Assembly (NCBI RefSeq): GCF_036324505.1 | Contig: NC_086362.1 | Coordinates: 13,908,453 to 13,972,452, forward strand | DNA: 64,000 nt | Direction: 5' to 3' | Source: Eleginops maclovinus | Lineage: Eukaryota; Chordata; Actinopteri; Perciformes; Eleginopidae | Part shown: positions 1 to 14,458 of the stretch, one piece after another | How the letters are laid out: every line of letters starts with the position of its first letter | Numbering within the stretch: position 1 is the first letter of the stretch | Made by a program: the position numbers and the translations under genes | The notes under the pieces: generated by a model | Told to the model about the DNA's origin: nothing | The model's database searches: none | What the model saw: the letters and a program-made list of their open reading frames with translations, nothing else

Positions 1-338
1 TTTCAAACATGTACTTAAAAATTCCCAGTAAACATATTTGGTGCCAGTGGCAAACCAGAAAACAGATTTGTAAAAGTTGCTAACAACGTTGTCACAAGAT
101 TAAGCAAAGAGCGATTTACATCATTACCAAAACGTACACATCACCAAAACTAAAGCAAGCGTGTGCCTGACCTTTGATGGATGGCAGCTCTGAGAAGATA
201 CATGAGTAAAAAGCAGATATGTGATATATTGGTCATTGTGCCAAAAGGCATAAACATCAAGAGTCCTCAATATGTGCAATATTCAAAGAAAAACTGTCAC
301 TACACGATGACTGGAAGGTTCACATAATTCATTTAAAG

Positions 339-377
339 TGTGTGTGTGTGTGTGTGTGTGTGTGGGGGGGGGGGGGG
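339..377. repeat. (TG)n followed by a G run
   Basis: About 12 GT units run straight into 14 G residues. The two ORFs across it are low-complexity artefacts. Confidence 0.9.
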
Positions 378-1050
378 TCCTCTGAAAACCACTTCTATTT
401 AAAACATACTGATCTAAAAAAGTCTCGCAAAGAACATCACACACTCTCACTACAAAATGATCGAGAAGTTCCACCTTTTTTTTTCTTTTTCAACAGTCCA
501 GCCGTGACCATATGTAAACAACACACTGAGGGGGCGGAGCTCTAGCTATGGTGGGTGGGGTTGGCTGAGGGATCTGATTGGACGTGTGAGGCGGGGTCTG
601 TTCAGCTGACGGTTGTAGGTTGGAGGGTATTTCAAAGATGGTCCTCTCAACTGAAACACAAATCACATGGACATTATTTACTACAGAAAAGCACTTCCAG
701 AAGGTTCCCTGAAACCAGAGCCCAGTCTGCTCAGATTGGTTAGCTGGCCTCTGTTGTGAAATGTGTGAAGAATCCTGCACCTCTTAAAATCATTTACGTT
801 TCTTTAAATACCTGCTTTGTCTCCCTTCCACTGAACACATTATGATTGTATTTTATTTGACAAAAATGGCCCATTGCATACACATTTAAAGATGAATTAA
901 ATTAATATTGCTTTTATGAAAGTTTTTCCAGGCTGGTCATGTCGTGAAAATCTGATCATGTGACAGCATTCGCTCTACTAGGGAAATATTAGAATGTTAC
1001 ACACACACATCCAGCACTACACTTTTATTGTTCTACTAAGCAGCTTTGGA

Positions 1051-1234
1051 CAGTCCCGCCGCTAAGGGAGGGCATTCGAGGGCCGTGCCCCCCCTAGCGG
1101 TCATTGATGCCACTCCTACCAGCTGTGAAGCATATTCTCGACCTGTCACAATCGACTATAATTGACGCTGAGTTTGAAGTTGCCCCGCCAATGACCCAAT
1201 GCCCCTCCAGTAGATCTGCTCTGGCGCCGACTCT
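1051..1234. mobile_element. Short hAT-type MITE with 8-bp target duplication
   Basis: The sequence gctttgga stands immediately before (1043-1050) and after (1235-1242) a 184-bp insert that starts CAGTCCCGCCGC and ends GGCGCCGACTCTG. The ends are imperfect inverted repeats (CAGtcccGCCGC versus CAGagtcGGCGC). An 8-bp duplication with CAG-type termini is the hAT signature. It has no coding capacity and lies in the likely 3' UTR or just beyond it. Confidence 0.75.
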
Positions 1235-1447
1235 GGCTTTGGACAGTGTGGTGTATTAAATCTGTTCAGTTAGACATCAACAGTTATTGCATTATGTTAT
1301 TAAAAGATGTAATTGTGTACTGTAAACTAGCTCACACCCATACTGTACTGTAAACTAGCTCACACCCGTGTCCTATCCACATTTGTGTATACACCATTTA
1401 AATATATTTTCATTTTTGTGCCTTCTTTTTAATTCATACTTTACATC

Positions 1448-1615
1448 ACATGTCACTTGTGAGACTCAAAGCAACTTGCATACATTCCATACTGTGGACA
1501 ATCCTCTCAGGAGCAATTTGGGGTGAAGTGTCTTGCCCAGAGACACGCTGTGGGTATTGAACTAGCACTCCCCTGTGCCGAAGATCAACAAGCCCCCTGC
1601 GCCACAGCCATACGA
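1448..1615 (-). mobile_element. tRNA-derived SINE fragment
   Basis: Read on the minus strand, GGCTGTGGCGCAGGGGGC resembles box A and AGTTCAATACC resembles box B, followed by a conserved 'ctgggcaagacacttcaccccaa'-type body, of which only a part is kept. A related copy lies at 40262-40400. The body is widespread in teleosts. Confidence 0.6.
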
Positions 1616-1783
1616 CTTGATACAGCATGTGTCTATATATCTGTATGAGTATGTGAGTGGGTTTTAAGAAGTGTATGTACACAGAGAAGTTACAATAAAG
1701 TTGACTTTGAGCAGCTGAATCTTAAAGTCTTTAGGATTCCCTCTACAGGAAGACAGGAAGTGTTGAGTTAAGGACTGACAGAC

Positions 1784-2016
1784 TCACTTGGTGGGCACGG
1801 TGGGCGATCCGGAGCGGTGGAAGTGGATGTTCTGCCACTTGCTGTCGCGGCGGTGCCAGATGCGGGTCTCCTCGGACTGCATGGTGCGGGGCATGCGGTT
1901 GCTGTCGATGTACTGGGTGAGACGGATGTAGGCGATGCAGGCTGCCTCGTCCCCGATCAGGTGGACGTGGGGGTTCAGCAGGATGGTGTGGACGGGCTGT
2001 CTGGATTTGGACAGAG
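1784..2016 (-). CDS. camk2d: camk2d exon 20, C-terminal coding exon with stop
   Basis: Starting after TCTGCAG, this exon encodes (A)[19 protein letters not shown], then [20 protein letters not shown] and [20 protein letters not shown], ending [17 protein letters not shown] and TGA. It is the rest of the hub domain; PTVPTK corresponds to the mammalian delta end PTVPIK. The last codon and stop overlap a strong donor, CCAA|GTGAGT at 1787-1782. In mammals the same arrangement lets splicing replace the stop with a longer tail (PPCIPNGKENF...). No such tail exon was seen in 1-1781, so it is either beyond the left edge or absent. ORFs on the opposite strand here are shadows. Confidence 0.96.
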
Positions 2017-3127
2017 CTGCAGAGGAGGAGAGGGAGGACGGAGACTTCAGGTTACAGTTCCATATCTGCAGCCTCAGGCTGACACACACAACAAGCTTCT
2101 CACCTTTCAAGCATAGCATTATTTTTACAATTATTATTATTTATATTGTTTGCATTTTAATACCATGCCATGTTAATTACATTTGTTTTAAAAGTTACAT
2201 TATGTGTTAAAATCGTGACACAGCGACTATAGCACCTAACTGTCTAGACTCTAAAACATCTTAAAGTGGAGTTCAACTATATGCTGAAATAAAAATCGAG
2301 ATCTGGAGGTGAGGGCGGCACTGAGGATGTAAGACGTGTTTCTCCGCTGCTCCTGAGAATGTGACCTAATTTCATAATTCTTGCAAAAGTTTTATTTTTG
2401 AAGTGGAATAGAATATTCGTTGTATGTGACTCTTGTTAACCAAAGAAAACGAAATGTCTTCTGCTCGCCAAAAATCCGAAGCAGCGAGAGGAGGCCGCAG
2501 CAAAGCCTCACCCTTTGCCTGACCCGGCTAACGCTCCTCGAGAGGTGGCTGAAGCTAACGCACTCGATGCCGAACTTTTACAAAGTATGATGGACTCCCT
2601 GAAAGCTGACATTTTTGGGGAAATTGACTTTTTGTCTTCCAGCCTACCCTCCGAGATTACATTTGTCCGAAAAGAACTAAAAGAGTCAATAGGACCATTA
2701 CAAGAGAAAGTTGAGCAGCACGGGCAAACTGTGCTTGAGCTTGAACGAGCTGCTACGGACCATAGCGGCCGGATAACTGAGCTGGAAGCTACAGTTAGCA
2801 GGCTAACGGCTCTGGCTAAACATGTGGATGATCGCTGCGAGGACCTGGAGGGGAGATAGAGAAGGAATATTATTCGGCTGTTGGGCATATATGAGGGAAT
2901 GGAGGGGGCTCGTCCCACTGAGTTTATTGCCAAACTACTTGAGGAAATACTTCGCCTGGATGAAAACCCCCTGCCAGATCGAGCCCATATCGTACACTGC
3001 GGGACAGGCCGAGAGAGGGAGATGCACCCCGACCGTTCGTCGTAAGAGTTCATTATTTCCATATTCGCAATGAGATCCTACATCGGGCGGGGGAACTGTC
3101 TCCCATCCTCTATCAGGGTAAGATAGG

Positions 3128-3899
3128 CAGTGGCGGTGCGTCAATAGTGGGCGCCGCCCACCCTGACTTTTTGAGTTAAAAAACGTTATATATACAACAT
3201 AATTGAAATAAGAAATGTACCGTGTTTATGGGTTAAATGTGTATGGGAGACCACTGTCAAGAACCGCTAAAATGTGTTCGGACATAATATATTGCCATTC
3301 GCCTTTTCTGAGAATAGGCAGGTCGGCTACCGTCCGTGGGCGCCGATAACATGGGAGTCTATAGGAGAGCTTATACTTTTCTCAGTCATTTTAGCAAGGA
3401 TAGCTTTTCATTGGGGGATGAAACTTAGATCTGTGGGCGCTAATCTTTGCGCCCACAGCCAATGGCATTGTTTCTTAGTTCAATGTGACATTCTTAGATA
3501 CGCGATTGGACTATTTCGCCGAATCAGCATCGTTATCATTCCCTAACCACAAGCGTAAAGAGCAGCACTGTAGCTAGCTGAAACTTAGATTGAGTGAATA
3601 TGGCGACATCGATGGCTGAGAACTCCGTGCAAGCTCTACTTAAAACACCGTTTCATCGACTATCAGATGTCGAAAAGAAGAAATTGAAAGACTTGGGACC
3701 CGAGCGTCCGGATTTAAACATTCAACAGACGACCACTGATCGCGGGAGAACCTACACTCGGACTTTCTCCTCAAACTTGTATGCTAAGAGGAATTGGTTA
3801 GCTGGTTGTACAGTGAGCAATGCCTTTTTTTGTTTCCCTGTATTGTCCATGTTATATATGATATATTATTTAAATATATAGATATATAGATAGATATAG

Positions 3900-3936
<37 letters not shown>

Positions 3937-4276
3937 TTTATTAAATATGTATATTGGCCATCTGTATAGTAATATAGCACATCTGTATATTTGTTCATAC
4001 TACATCTGTTTATACTATGCCAATTATTCCCACCTCTTTATACTGCCCTTATCTTTACATAATCACTCTTAACTGCATATACTGTACATACTCTATATAT
4101 CGCACTTGTTTCTCTTTGCACTTCTATCTATCTATCTATAATGTTGTTTTTGTTGTTTTCATTTATGTAAATACACTCGTTTGATACCTTAGTACATGTA
4201 TGCATGCTTTTTTATTTTTATTTATACATTTTGGAGTTATAGCCCCCCCTGGAGAAAACTCCACCAGCCGCCACTG
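3128..4276 (+). mobile_element. hAT element remnant with zf-TTF exon and perfect 8-bp TSD
   Basis: The termini CAGTGGCGG and CCGCCACTG are inverted repeats. The target AAGATAGG is perfectly duplicated at 3120-3127 and 4277-4284. From ATG 3600 it encodes MATSMAENSVQALL, then LKDLGPERPDLNIQQTTTDR and GRTYTRTFSSNLYAKRNWLA, GCTVSNAFFCFP. This is the TTF-type zinc finger opening seen in one group of hAT transposases. The catalytic part is missing. A (GATA)-type array lies at about 3875-3935. It was inserted exactly at the edge of the MITE at 4281. Confidence 0.8.
3875..3935. repeat. (GATA)n/(TAGA)n microsatellite
   Basis: About 14 imperfect tetranucleotide units lie inside the hAT element, with a shorter (TATC)n stretch near 4126-4138. 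Confidence 0.85.
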
Positions 4277-4280
4277 AAGA

Positions 4281-4513
4281 TAGGGTGACCAGATTTGAGG
4301 TGGCGAAAAAGAGGACACTTGCGATTGTTGCACAGAAGTCTAAGTACAGTAGACTTCTGTGCAAAGCGCCATTCAATTTAAGTACACGCTTAATGGTCCC
4401 ATGAAAAACTGTGAAACCGGACGTTTTCATGAATTTATAAAACCCCCCCGGACGCTCCGGACAGGACATAAAAAGAGGACATGTCCGGGCAAAAGAGGAC
4501 GTCTGGTCACCCT
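4281..4513. mobile_element. Short MITE with TAGGGTGACCAGA ends
   Basis: The 5' end TAGGGTGACCAGA and the 3' end TCTGGTCACCCT(A) are inverted repeats around about 230 bp with no ORF. The L1 target appears as gggtaaga (3116-3123, now separated by the hAT element) and aggtaaga (4514-4521), an 8-bp duplication with one mismatch. It therefore entered the L1 before the hAT element did. A further internal repeat, aagtctaagtacagtagactt, forms a hairpin. Confidence 0.65.
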
Positions 4514-6324
4514 AGGTAAGAGGATGTCTATCTTTGCTGACTACACCTCCACCGTCGCTAAAAAGCAAGCTGCTTTTGGAACTGTCAAGCGTCAGCTGCA
4601 CTAATGCCCGGGCATTAGGTTTGGGCGCCTCTACCCAGTGGTACTCCAAATCACGCTGCCGAGTGGAGAAACACATCGGGTTGAAGATCCTACAGCTGCA
4701 AATGACTTTGTCAATAAAAAACACAAGAAAGCAGTCACTCCAAGTGCTGTGTGAAGAAGCGGGGCTGAGCTAGCACAGCCGGATCCTAGTCGCACCTTTT
4801 TGTTGACGACAAGTTGGACTGCATTTCCCATAGTAGCTTTCCGTGATAATTAGTCACGGATAACACATCTAAACCTTGACGAACGTATTAATGTTCTGCT
4901 TATTTTGTGCGAGTTTAAACTTGTTTTAACCAGTCACTTTTCTCTTTGGGTACCTTTAGGCTGTAGTAGTAGTCTAGGATGGTAGTGGCTACGACGGAGC
5001 GTTTAGCCATTTCTATAAGGTTTGATTGGCGTGTCTCGTTTGGGGAGGCACTTCTGCCACGCTGGGAGGAAGTAACGTGGTTCGTTTACCACAACGGGTT
5101 GTTCTATATTGTGTGTTTTTGTGGTTGTTGTTTTTTTTTCTTGGTCTATCAAAATTGTACATATTTTGGAAATGCTGATATTCGTTATACCTTGTTCTGC
5201 TCGTATGTTATATTATGCTTCAATCCTTGCCTCTTATAAGGCCTCTTCTATGGTTTCACCTAAATTAACAACATGGAGAGGGGCTTCCTGTTAAGCGCAG
5301 CAAAGTGTTGCACCATCTCCAGAACCTGGGTGCACGGATCTTTTTTTTTTTTTTAAAGGAAACTCATTTTAAAGACTCTGATCCGATCAGATTAAAGGCC
5401 AGTTGGATTGGCCATTCTTACCACTCTCCTTTTAGGGGGAAATCTAGGGGAGTAGCTATTTTATTGCTCAGGTGAATTCCTTTTGTATGTTCAAATGTGA
5501 CTGCAGACCAAAATGGAAGGTACTTAATTGTTAGTGGTAAAATAAATTCTACTCCAGTGCTTGTCAATGTATATGGACCAAACTGGGAGGATGATGGATT
5601 TTTTACACATTTATTTTCCATTTTACCAGATACATCCTCACATTTCCTTATTTTAGGAAGGGATTCCAACTGTTGGATTGCAGCTGTGCTCCATGGCGTT
5701 ACAATAACCGTTTACTTTCCTACAAGGACTTTGTGGAATTTATTTCCGGACAAATAGATCTCTTTCTTAGTATAAAACAAAACTCCTGAAGTGTCCGTGT
5801 CACTGCTGTGGGAGACCTTAAAGGCATACATCAGAGGGGAAATCATTTCTTACTGCGGCTATGAGAGGAAAGTGAAGAGGGAAAGACTTAATACTTAGAC
5901 GAAACACATTGCAAAGTTGGACGCAATTTATTCTGCTTTTCCTTCTCCAGATTTATACAACGAGCACCCCTCTCCTTACAAACTGATGTTGAGGTCGTAG
6001 CTACGTATCACTCAACAGAAATGCTACTGAAATCTAGACATACTTATTATGAACATGGGGATAAGGCCAGCAGATTGCTAGCCTATCAACTGCGACAGAA
6101 ATCGTCGTCTCACCAAATTCCCCAGATTAGGACCTCTTCAGGCTTGACTTTTTTAAATGCTCTGCACCATGAATACAATTCCAATGGCATGGGGGAAGAG
6201 CAAAAATCACTAAAACTGGACAAGCCAAACAATCTGCACTGAGGCAAGAGCTAATGGAAGACGTTGTGCTACTGGTGCTGTAATGAACCTCAGATTATTG
6301 CTTTTATTAATCACCATCCCTTCA

Positions 6325-6950
<626 letters not shown>

Positions 6951-6991
6951 GTCTGTCAGATATGTGAGGTAAGTAGTAACCGGTTACTAAC

Positions 6992-7067
6992 GTGTAGGTC
7001 TCTAGGTCTCCATTGTTGATGGCCTCGATCAGCTGCTCCGTGACCTTAATGATCTCCTGCTTACGAG
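6992..7067 (-). CDS. camk2d: camk2d exon 18 (start of hub/association domain)
   Basis: This 76-nt exon encodes (A)[19 protein letters not shown] then DLETYT, with acceptor TTTCAG and donor [34 protein letters not shown] is the first helix of the association domain; Leu and Thr replace Phe and Ala. This domain assembles the 12- to 14-subunit holoenzyme. Intron 18 on its 3' side holds one ACTT-rich repeat. Confidence 0.95.
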
Positions 7068-9283
<2,216 letters not shown>

Positions 9284-9466
9284 GAAGAACTGAAAGGTTG
9301 ACTTTAATTAAATGTATTAGGTCAACACAATTAACACAAAAGTATTAGGTTAGTTCAAACGTCATCTTTTTTTCCAAACGTAATATGATTGCTTTCAACT
9401 AACCTAATACAGATATGTGTCATTCGTTGACATACTACATTTAATCAAAATTAACGTTTCAGTTGT
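9284..9466. mobile_element. Foldback MITE copy 1
   Basis: The left arm (tttaattaaatgtatta...ggttagttcaaacg) is complementary to the right arm (tttcaactaacctaa...tacatttaatcaaaat), with a short loop near 9366-9390. The same arms build the copy at 21893-22098. No ORF is present. Confidence 0.65.
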
Positions 9467-9479
9467 TTCTGTGTGTATA

Positions 9480-9720
9480 CAGTCTGCTTAGGCTTGGGAA
9501 CTGAAGGGTCGCCAATTCCAGTCCTGATCGGACAGAGTATGGACTGGTTTCTGGAGAGGTGTCCTTGAGACACCGAACCCCCAACTGCTCCCTGGCACCA
9601 GAAAACCTGGCAGCCTGTTTGCTCTGGGACCTGACAAATGGATGTGTGTTTGTGAACATGTGTGTATTTGCACTGTGTGTATGAACAGAGCAAGACACTG
9701 AATTTCCTCATGAGGATAAA
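9480..9720 (+). mobile_element. tRNA-derived SINE, diverged
   Basis: A box-B-like GTCGCCAATTCCAGTCC is followed by a body ending 'gaatttcctcatgaggataaaaaagagt'. The promoter part parallels GTCGCCGGTTCAAGTCC of the SINE at 50121. Three overlapping minus-strand ORFs here are shadows. Confidence 0.55.
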
Positions 9721-10092
9721 AAAGAGTGGTCTTCTGTCTTCTGTTCCATATTGTTTATGGCTACTTTACCATAGTTATACCATGGGAACGTCCAATGTCA
9801 AACATTGTTTATGTTGATGCTGTCATCAATGCTAGCTTCCCTCATCTGACTGCAAATCAACAAGCCTTCTGTGAAGAACCTTCCGGGCATGAATCATCAG
9901 GACTTTTTACATCGCTACTTACATTTCTTAACCTTTTTGATGGGTCTAAATGTCGCACCCTCCCAGTGAATATTAACTTCTTGGCTAGGCCCTGTTACCG
10001 ACACTGAAATCAATCATTTCCCAGATTGATTAAAGAAATTCACAAATGGTAATTGGACGTAATAGAAAAACCCAACACAGACATACTTTTAA

Positions 10093-10497
10093 CCCTTAAA
10101 TGGTTTCTGTATCTTGGGGGATACAGTTATTGACAGGATGGGTCCATGTGTGAAATGGATGTAATAACAGTGTAATTTTGGTGTGAGAAGGTTCTAGTAA
10201 CAAAGCAACATGGGTGAAATAAGGTCGTAGTAACAATGAAGTGAAAGGGTGTAATGTGTTTTTTATTGTGTAATGTGGGAGTGATAACAGTGTAATATGG
10301 GTGTTATATGTTTCTAATAACAGTCTTATATGAATATACAATAGTGTAACATGGGAATAATAGGGGGGTAATTCAGATGAAAATTTGAGTAACATTGGTG
10401 TAATGAGGTGAATTATAGTATGGGTGAAATATCAGTGATATATGAAAGTAATGGAGTAAATATCGATTGATTATTTTAGTGATTGCCCATTTAAGTG
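10093..10497. mobile_element. TTAA-flanked (piggyBac-like) MITE with internal degenerate repeats
   Basis: Target TTAA stands at 10089-10092 and 10498-10501. The ends CCCTTAAATGG and CCATTTAAGTG are inverted repeats. Inside, a motif of the type 'taacagtgtaatatgggtg' recurs about ten times with much variation (10150-10430). Part of a second copy, inverted, ends at about 40511. TTAA targeting suggests piggyBac or Kolobok; with no transposase the superfamily is inferred. Confidence 0.6.
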
Positions 10498-13087
10498 TTA
10501 AAAATCTAAAGTGATCCAGAAACTATAAAGGTAAAACTAAATGTCAAAGGGAGAGGGGCCTCTGGGAAACGGACTTACATCGGGAGTCAGCAGAGCCCAG
10601 GGTGGGCAGGGGCACCGTGTGCTGGGGGCCACAGTGGCATGTGGTGGAATGGTCAGAGAAAAACAACAGAAAGAAAGATGCAAAGAAGAGGAGAAGGTAG
10701 GCCGTCCACAGAGCCAACAGGAAGTACTGACAGCACTCCTCAGCAGGGGGCCAAATGCTGGGAGAGTACCAGCAGGAGGAGGAGGAAGGGGAAGGAGAGG
10801 GGGAAGGGGAGGGGGCCCTGTGAAAGTTGGGCTGGTCTACATCCTTAAGGTGATAGATCTGTGGGCCGGGCGAGGCACTTTGTGCTGAGAGGAATCGGGG
10901 TAAAGAGGAAGACAAGATTGCGTTGTGGAGGAAGCAGGACAGACAGAAAGAGGAAATGGAGAAAAGGAAAACATGAGATGGAGAATGAATGAAAGGCATG
11001 CAGGAAATGACAGTTTTTTAAGCCCTTGAATTCTTTAGATGGTGGCGACCAAAACAGCACTAAAAACCAGTGAGAATAGGACTGACATTCAACAGCTGGA
11101 CACAAACCCTCTTTGTGGAAATCATTACCCCCAATCCCCCCCTTTCCACAAAGCCACCAAACAAACAAATAATTTCTACTTTACTAAATCCATTTAGTGC
11201 AGAGAAAATGAGAAACTTTTACAGGAAGCCATTAACCACCCTCTTTCTCAATGGTGCAAATGAGTCAAAACCATTAACAACGGACAAAAGAGGTGAAGAT
11301 CAAAATCATCCTCAATTCAAAGATTTCTAAGCCTCTTTGTAGGCTCTGATTTATTCATTCAAGAAAGAGAAGTATCTGCATTAAAGTATGATATGACAGC
11401 AGAAACAGCCTAACGGGGTAAAAATGTCTTCCTTTGGATAAAATAGGACATGCTATTGAACACTACAATAAGTGGAGCAGTGTACAGCAATTTTAAAGCT
11501 TCGCTGAATACGGCTACAGCCCAATCAGCCATAAATAACAATGGAAGCCATTGTCAACGGTCATGTCCTGGAATGGCCCTGTGTGTGCACTGTATGGAAG
11601 CACATATGATATAAATGTTCATCCACAAAGGATACACACTTTTACCAAATGTAAAAAATGTCACGCAATTATGAATCATTTCCCCCTGCAGGACAACTGG
11701 GAGACAAATATCACCAACATCCACGACTGAACTCCAGCAGAAATGTCTCTGTCATGCAGTCTCAGATGTTCGTCTGTTCTTACAGGATACAACAGTTACC
11801 AAGAGCAGTCTTAACGCTTCTTCAAGTCTGTCTTGAGTCCAGGTTTTTCTGTATTGCCATCCAAATGTGACTTGACAGAAATTGCTCAATATGGAATGTT
11901 CATTTGTATGAACTTCCGATTATTTGCCTGATGTCTTGGTTCATTATACATATACTTTGCCTTACACACCATTTCTCTTCCTGTGCATTTAAGTGGTCCA
12001 AGTGTCCACACACTTCCAGAACTTCAGTATTGGATTTACTTTGAAAACTGAGGCTAAGGCCAACAAATGTCAGTTTCTTTGTGGATATTTCGAAACAGTT
12101 TTGAAGATGCACTACCTGAGCGTTCCCCTAATGCTGTCCATACTGTTGATTCTCATTAGGAAGCAACAGTGTTTAGAGGTGAGGGGACGGTATATTAGGA
12201 GTCACTGTTGGTGTGAGGAAAGTACAGTTAGACAAGACATACAGCTGGGACTCAGGCAGCATTTCCCCCACTGGCCACTTTACCGTAAACTATTTCCATT
12301 ATGAGAATAGGGAATATTAAAAAAGAAACATACTACACATTACAAACACTAAACAAATCATTTTCACAATAGGCTATCATTATATGAAAGAGTTAACAGT
12401 ATAAATGCAATAAAAGTAACCATAAACAATGTTCCTATAGGCTTACTGTGTGCAGTGTATGTTATGGCTGTCAAAATCAATGTAGTAGTACACTTACACC
12501 AGAGCCAGAATACATTGCAGTGACTCAATTAGAAATATGTAAATGATCCAACGTTTGACTCTGCAGGGAACGGTACCTACTTAAGCTGACCGGAACTTCA
12601 AGCACCCACAGGTTTTATTTGCACTCGTCATGGTGAGACTTTCAAACAAATCTGCTGGTTTTTCTAACTTCCTGTTTATAACGCCATATTGAAAAAAACA
12701 CTCATTATCATACCATGTACAGTGTACAGTGCGGGGCTGCGTGACCCTCCGTACAAACAATTACAATTACAGACCTAATTCACATCCATGTTAAACTAAA
12801 GGACCACAGACAGGGGGCTAGATATGGGCCCACAGGTACTGTATATCAACCCTGCCATGATACATGATGCTGAAACCAAACGTGTTGAAACTGAAAAACA
12901 AATAATAACATAAATAATGTAACATGCAACACATTCATGCAATGGACAAAACAGTATCAAGCGGCAGTCCAAAAGCTTCTGGTGAAAACCACGGCTAGGG
13001 CAAACTTAATAATAATGCTAGTGCCCCCGAAGAGGGACAACAGAGGTGACCTTAAAGTCAAACAAAAGACTTGGTATTTGCTCCTAC
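10498..13087. other. Intron 17, 5' part: no gene seen
   Basis: There is a purine-rich stretch (gga/gaa repeats) at about 10735-10815. Its two long opposing ORFs (10541-10888 and 10544-10999) reflect composition only. No exon, RNA gene or clear transposon was recognised in the rest. Confidence 0.55.
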
Positions 13088-13136
13088 CTCTCACATCTTC
13101 GTCCTCGATGGTTGTGTTGGCACTCTCACTGGACTC
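13088..13136 (-). CDS. camk2d: camk2d exon 17 (linker, ESSESANTTIEDEDVR)
   Basis: This 49-nt exon has acceptor TTCTCAG and donor AGAG|GTAGGA and encodes ESSESANTTIEDEDVR plus one base that forms Ala with exon 18. Mammalian delta has ESTESSNTTIEDEDVK; alpha has ESSESTNTTIEDED. It should be present in all forms, because 49 nt is needed to set the phase of exon 18. The acidic stretch leads into the hub domain. Confidence 0.95.
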
Positions 13137-14413
13137 CTGAGAAACCACAGAGAGACATATGAGTATGAGCTGACCTACAGCAGATGCACAAATCAGCTGA
13201 AAACAGACGTTGAGTTTAACTGAGGCTCCATCCTAAATTGGGGTTGGACCTTAAATAAAATGTCACTTTACCCAACAGATGGGGAGAGCAAACATGAAGA
13301 AACCATGCTGTGATTAAGGAGTAACTGCTTTTCAGGTTGTTTGGAGAAGCATCTTATGTACAAACAATGTTTTTTGATATTTGGTAACATAGTGATGGCT
13401 TCAATGAAGTGTAACCTGCTGTGAATCATCGGGGGATTATAAACACGTTGTAAGAAGCCACCAGTTTATTCAGAGTATCTAAACCTGGTTGTAACTTTGG
13501 CTACACTTCTTTGGCATTTGACACATATTAAGCGACAGATTTGATAATTGAAACAGTGTTTATAATTTAATGGAAACATAGATTGCTGTGTGTACGCAGA
13601 TGTATCAACATATCTACAGTAACAGCATGTCAATAAAACTAAATAACAACATTAAAGGTAGTGTATTGGGCTGAAGCAGGAAGACATGTGTGAACTGTGA
13701 TGGAAGCTCAGGAGAAGTTTTGTAATAATTGTAGTCTTTTGTTAATTTACTTTACCTAGGGGTTTCTCAACAAACTGTTTATCAACCGATGTTCCCAGAG
13801 CTGAGGTGTAACTTCCAGTCGACAAAACTTCATTGATTTATCCTTAATCTCCTAAATGGCACATCACTTGCACAATGATCGTTTAGCTTAAGGATTAACC
13901 CACACAAACAAACAGAATATGAAATCAGCTGCACACTCTCTTCATGTTTAAAGCTACAAAACACAGACGGTATGCTACACTATGAGCTACAACACCATCA
14001 TGTCACTGCAAAGCAAAGCATGCACAGGGCTCTACATGTTATCTCATGGACTTTTGGTGACGGCACAGGTCCATGAATGATAACGCAGATCCATGAATCT
14101 GCTCAGACGTGTACTATACAATGATAGTACATGTTTCTTCAAAGGTTGAAGCATGTAAGATGGCATTTTTATGCTCAGTTCTTACATGATAAATATCACA
14201 TCAACAATGAGCGTAGTAATTCACGCATAGATGGCAAATGTTCAGTCTCAGTAAACATGCAACAGTTGATACAACAGCAGTAGCATTGACCCTCGTTCAG
14301 TCACATGATGACATGTCAATGAGCACCAAAAGCAAAAACATCAGCAGCAACATGAAGGCTCTACTCTAAACAGCGCACACTCAGCTTCAGAGCAGCTTCT
14401 GATCAGCTTATAC
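13137..14413. other. Intron 16: no feature seen
   Basis: A unique-looking AT-rich sequence separates linker exons 16 and 17. No coding similarity or obvious repeat was noticed. Confidence 0.55.
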
Positions 14414-14458
14414 CTTGTTTCCATCAGCTGGGTTGTGGATAACAGTGGTTTGGGGCTC
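14414..14458 (-). CDS. camk2d: camk2d exon 16, alternative linker exon (EPQTTVIHNPADGNK)
   Basis: This 45-nt phase 0-0 exon encodes EPQTTVIHNPADGNK and ends AAG|GTATAA after acceptor AAATCAG. It matches the mammalian EPQTTVIHNPDGNK exon with one extra Ala; beta has a residue there too (NPVDGIK). Its length allows cassette use alone or with exon 15. It adds linker length between the kinase and hub domains. Confidence 0.94.

Larger units (their letters stand above)
1..1783 (-). other. 3' UTR and downstream flank of camk2d
   Basis: No coding region is recognisable here. In gene sense, the first AATAAA hexamer after the stop is at 1029-1024 and another at 857-852; either could end the mRNA, but this is inference. 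The stretch also holds a SINE (1448-1615), a hAT-type MITE (1051-1234), a GT/G run (339-377) and, around 700-755, a copy of the 'ctgaaaccagagc.cagtctgctc' repeat that recurs near 29400 and 51310. Confidence 0.5.
2290..6240 (+). mobile_element. Degenerate L1-type LINE, interrupted by two younger insertions
   Basis: ORF1 starts at ATG 2454 (MSSARQKSEAARGGRSKASP), shifts frame near 2515 and continues as a coiled coil (QSMMDSLKADIFGEIDFLSS, up to VDDRCEDLEGR) with the L1 RRM opening RRNIIRLLGIYEGMEGARPT near 2860-2930. It breaks at about 3120 and resumes at 4515-4770 (MSIFADYTSTVAKKQAAF). ORF2 endonuclease pieces are at 5285-5680 (VKRSKVLHHLQNLGARI; GRYLIVSGKINSTPVLVNVY) and a later ORF2 piece at 6020-6170 (YYEHGDKASRLLAYQLRQK). 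Reverse transcriptase is absent. It is dead, and both outer boundaries are approximate. Confidence 0.8.

Noticed and set aside
1..1781. Alternative C-terminal tail exon (PPCIPNGKENF-type)
   Set aside because: No matching reverse-complement sequence was found; it may lie left of the window.
1817..2210. Plus-strand ORFs of 91-99 codons opposite exon 20
   Set aside because: They are antisense shadows of a strongly conserved minus-strand exon.
10541..10999. Opposing ORFs of 115 and 151 codons
   Set aside because: Purine-rich low-complexity sequence (Gly/Arg one way, Ser/Pro the other); no family features or splice context.
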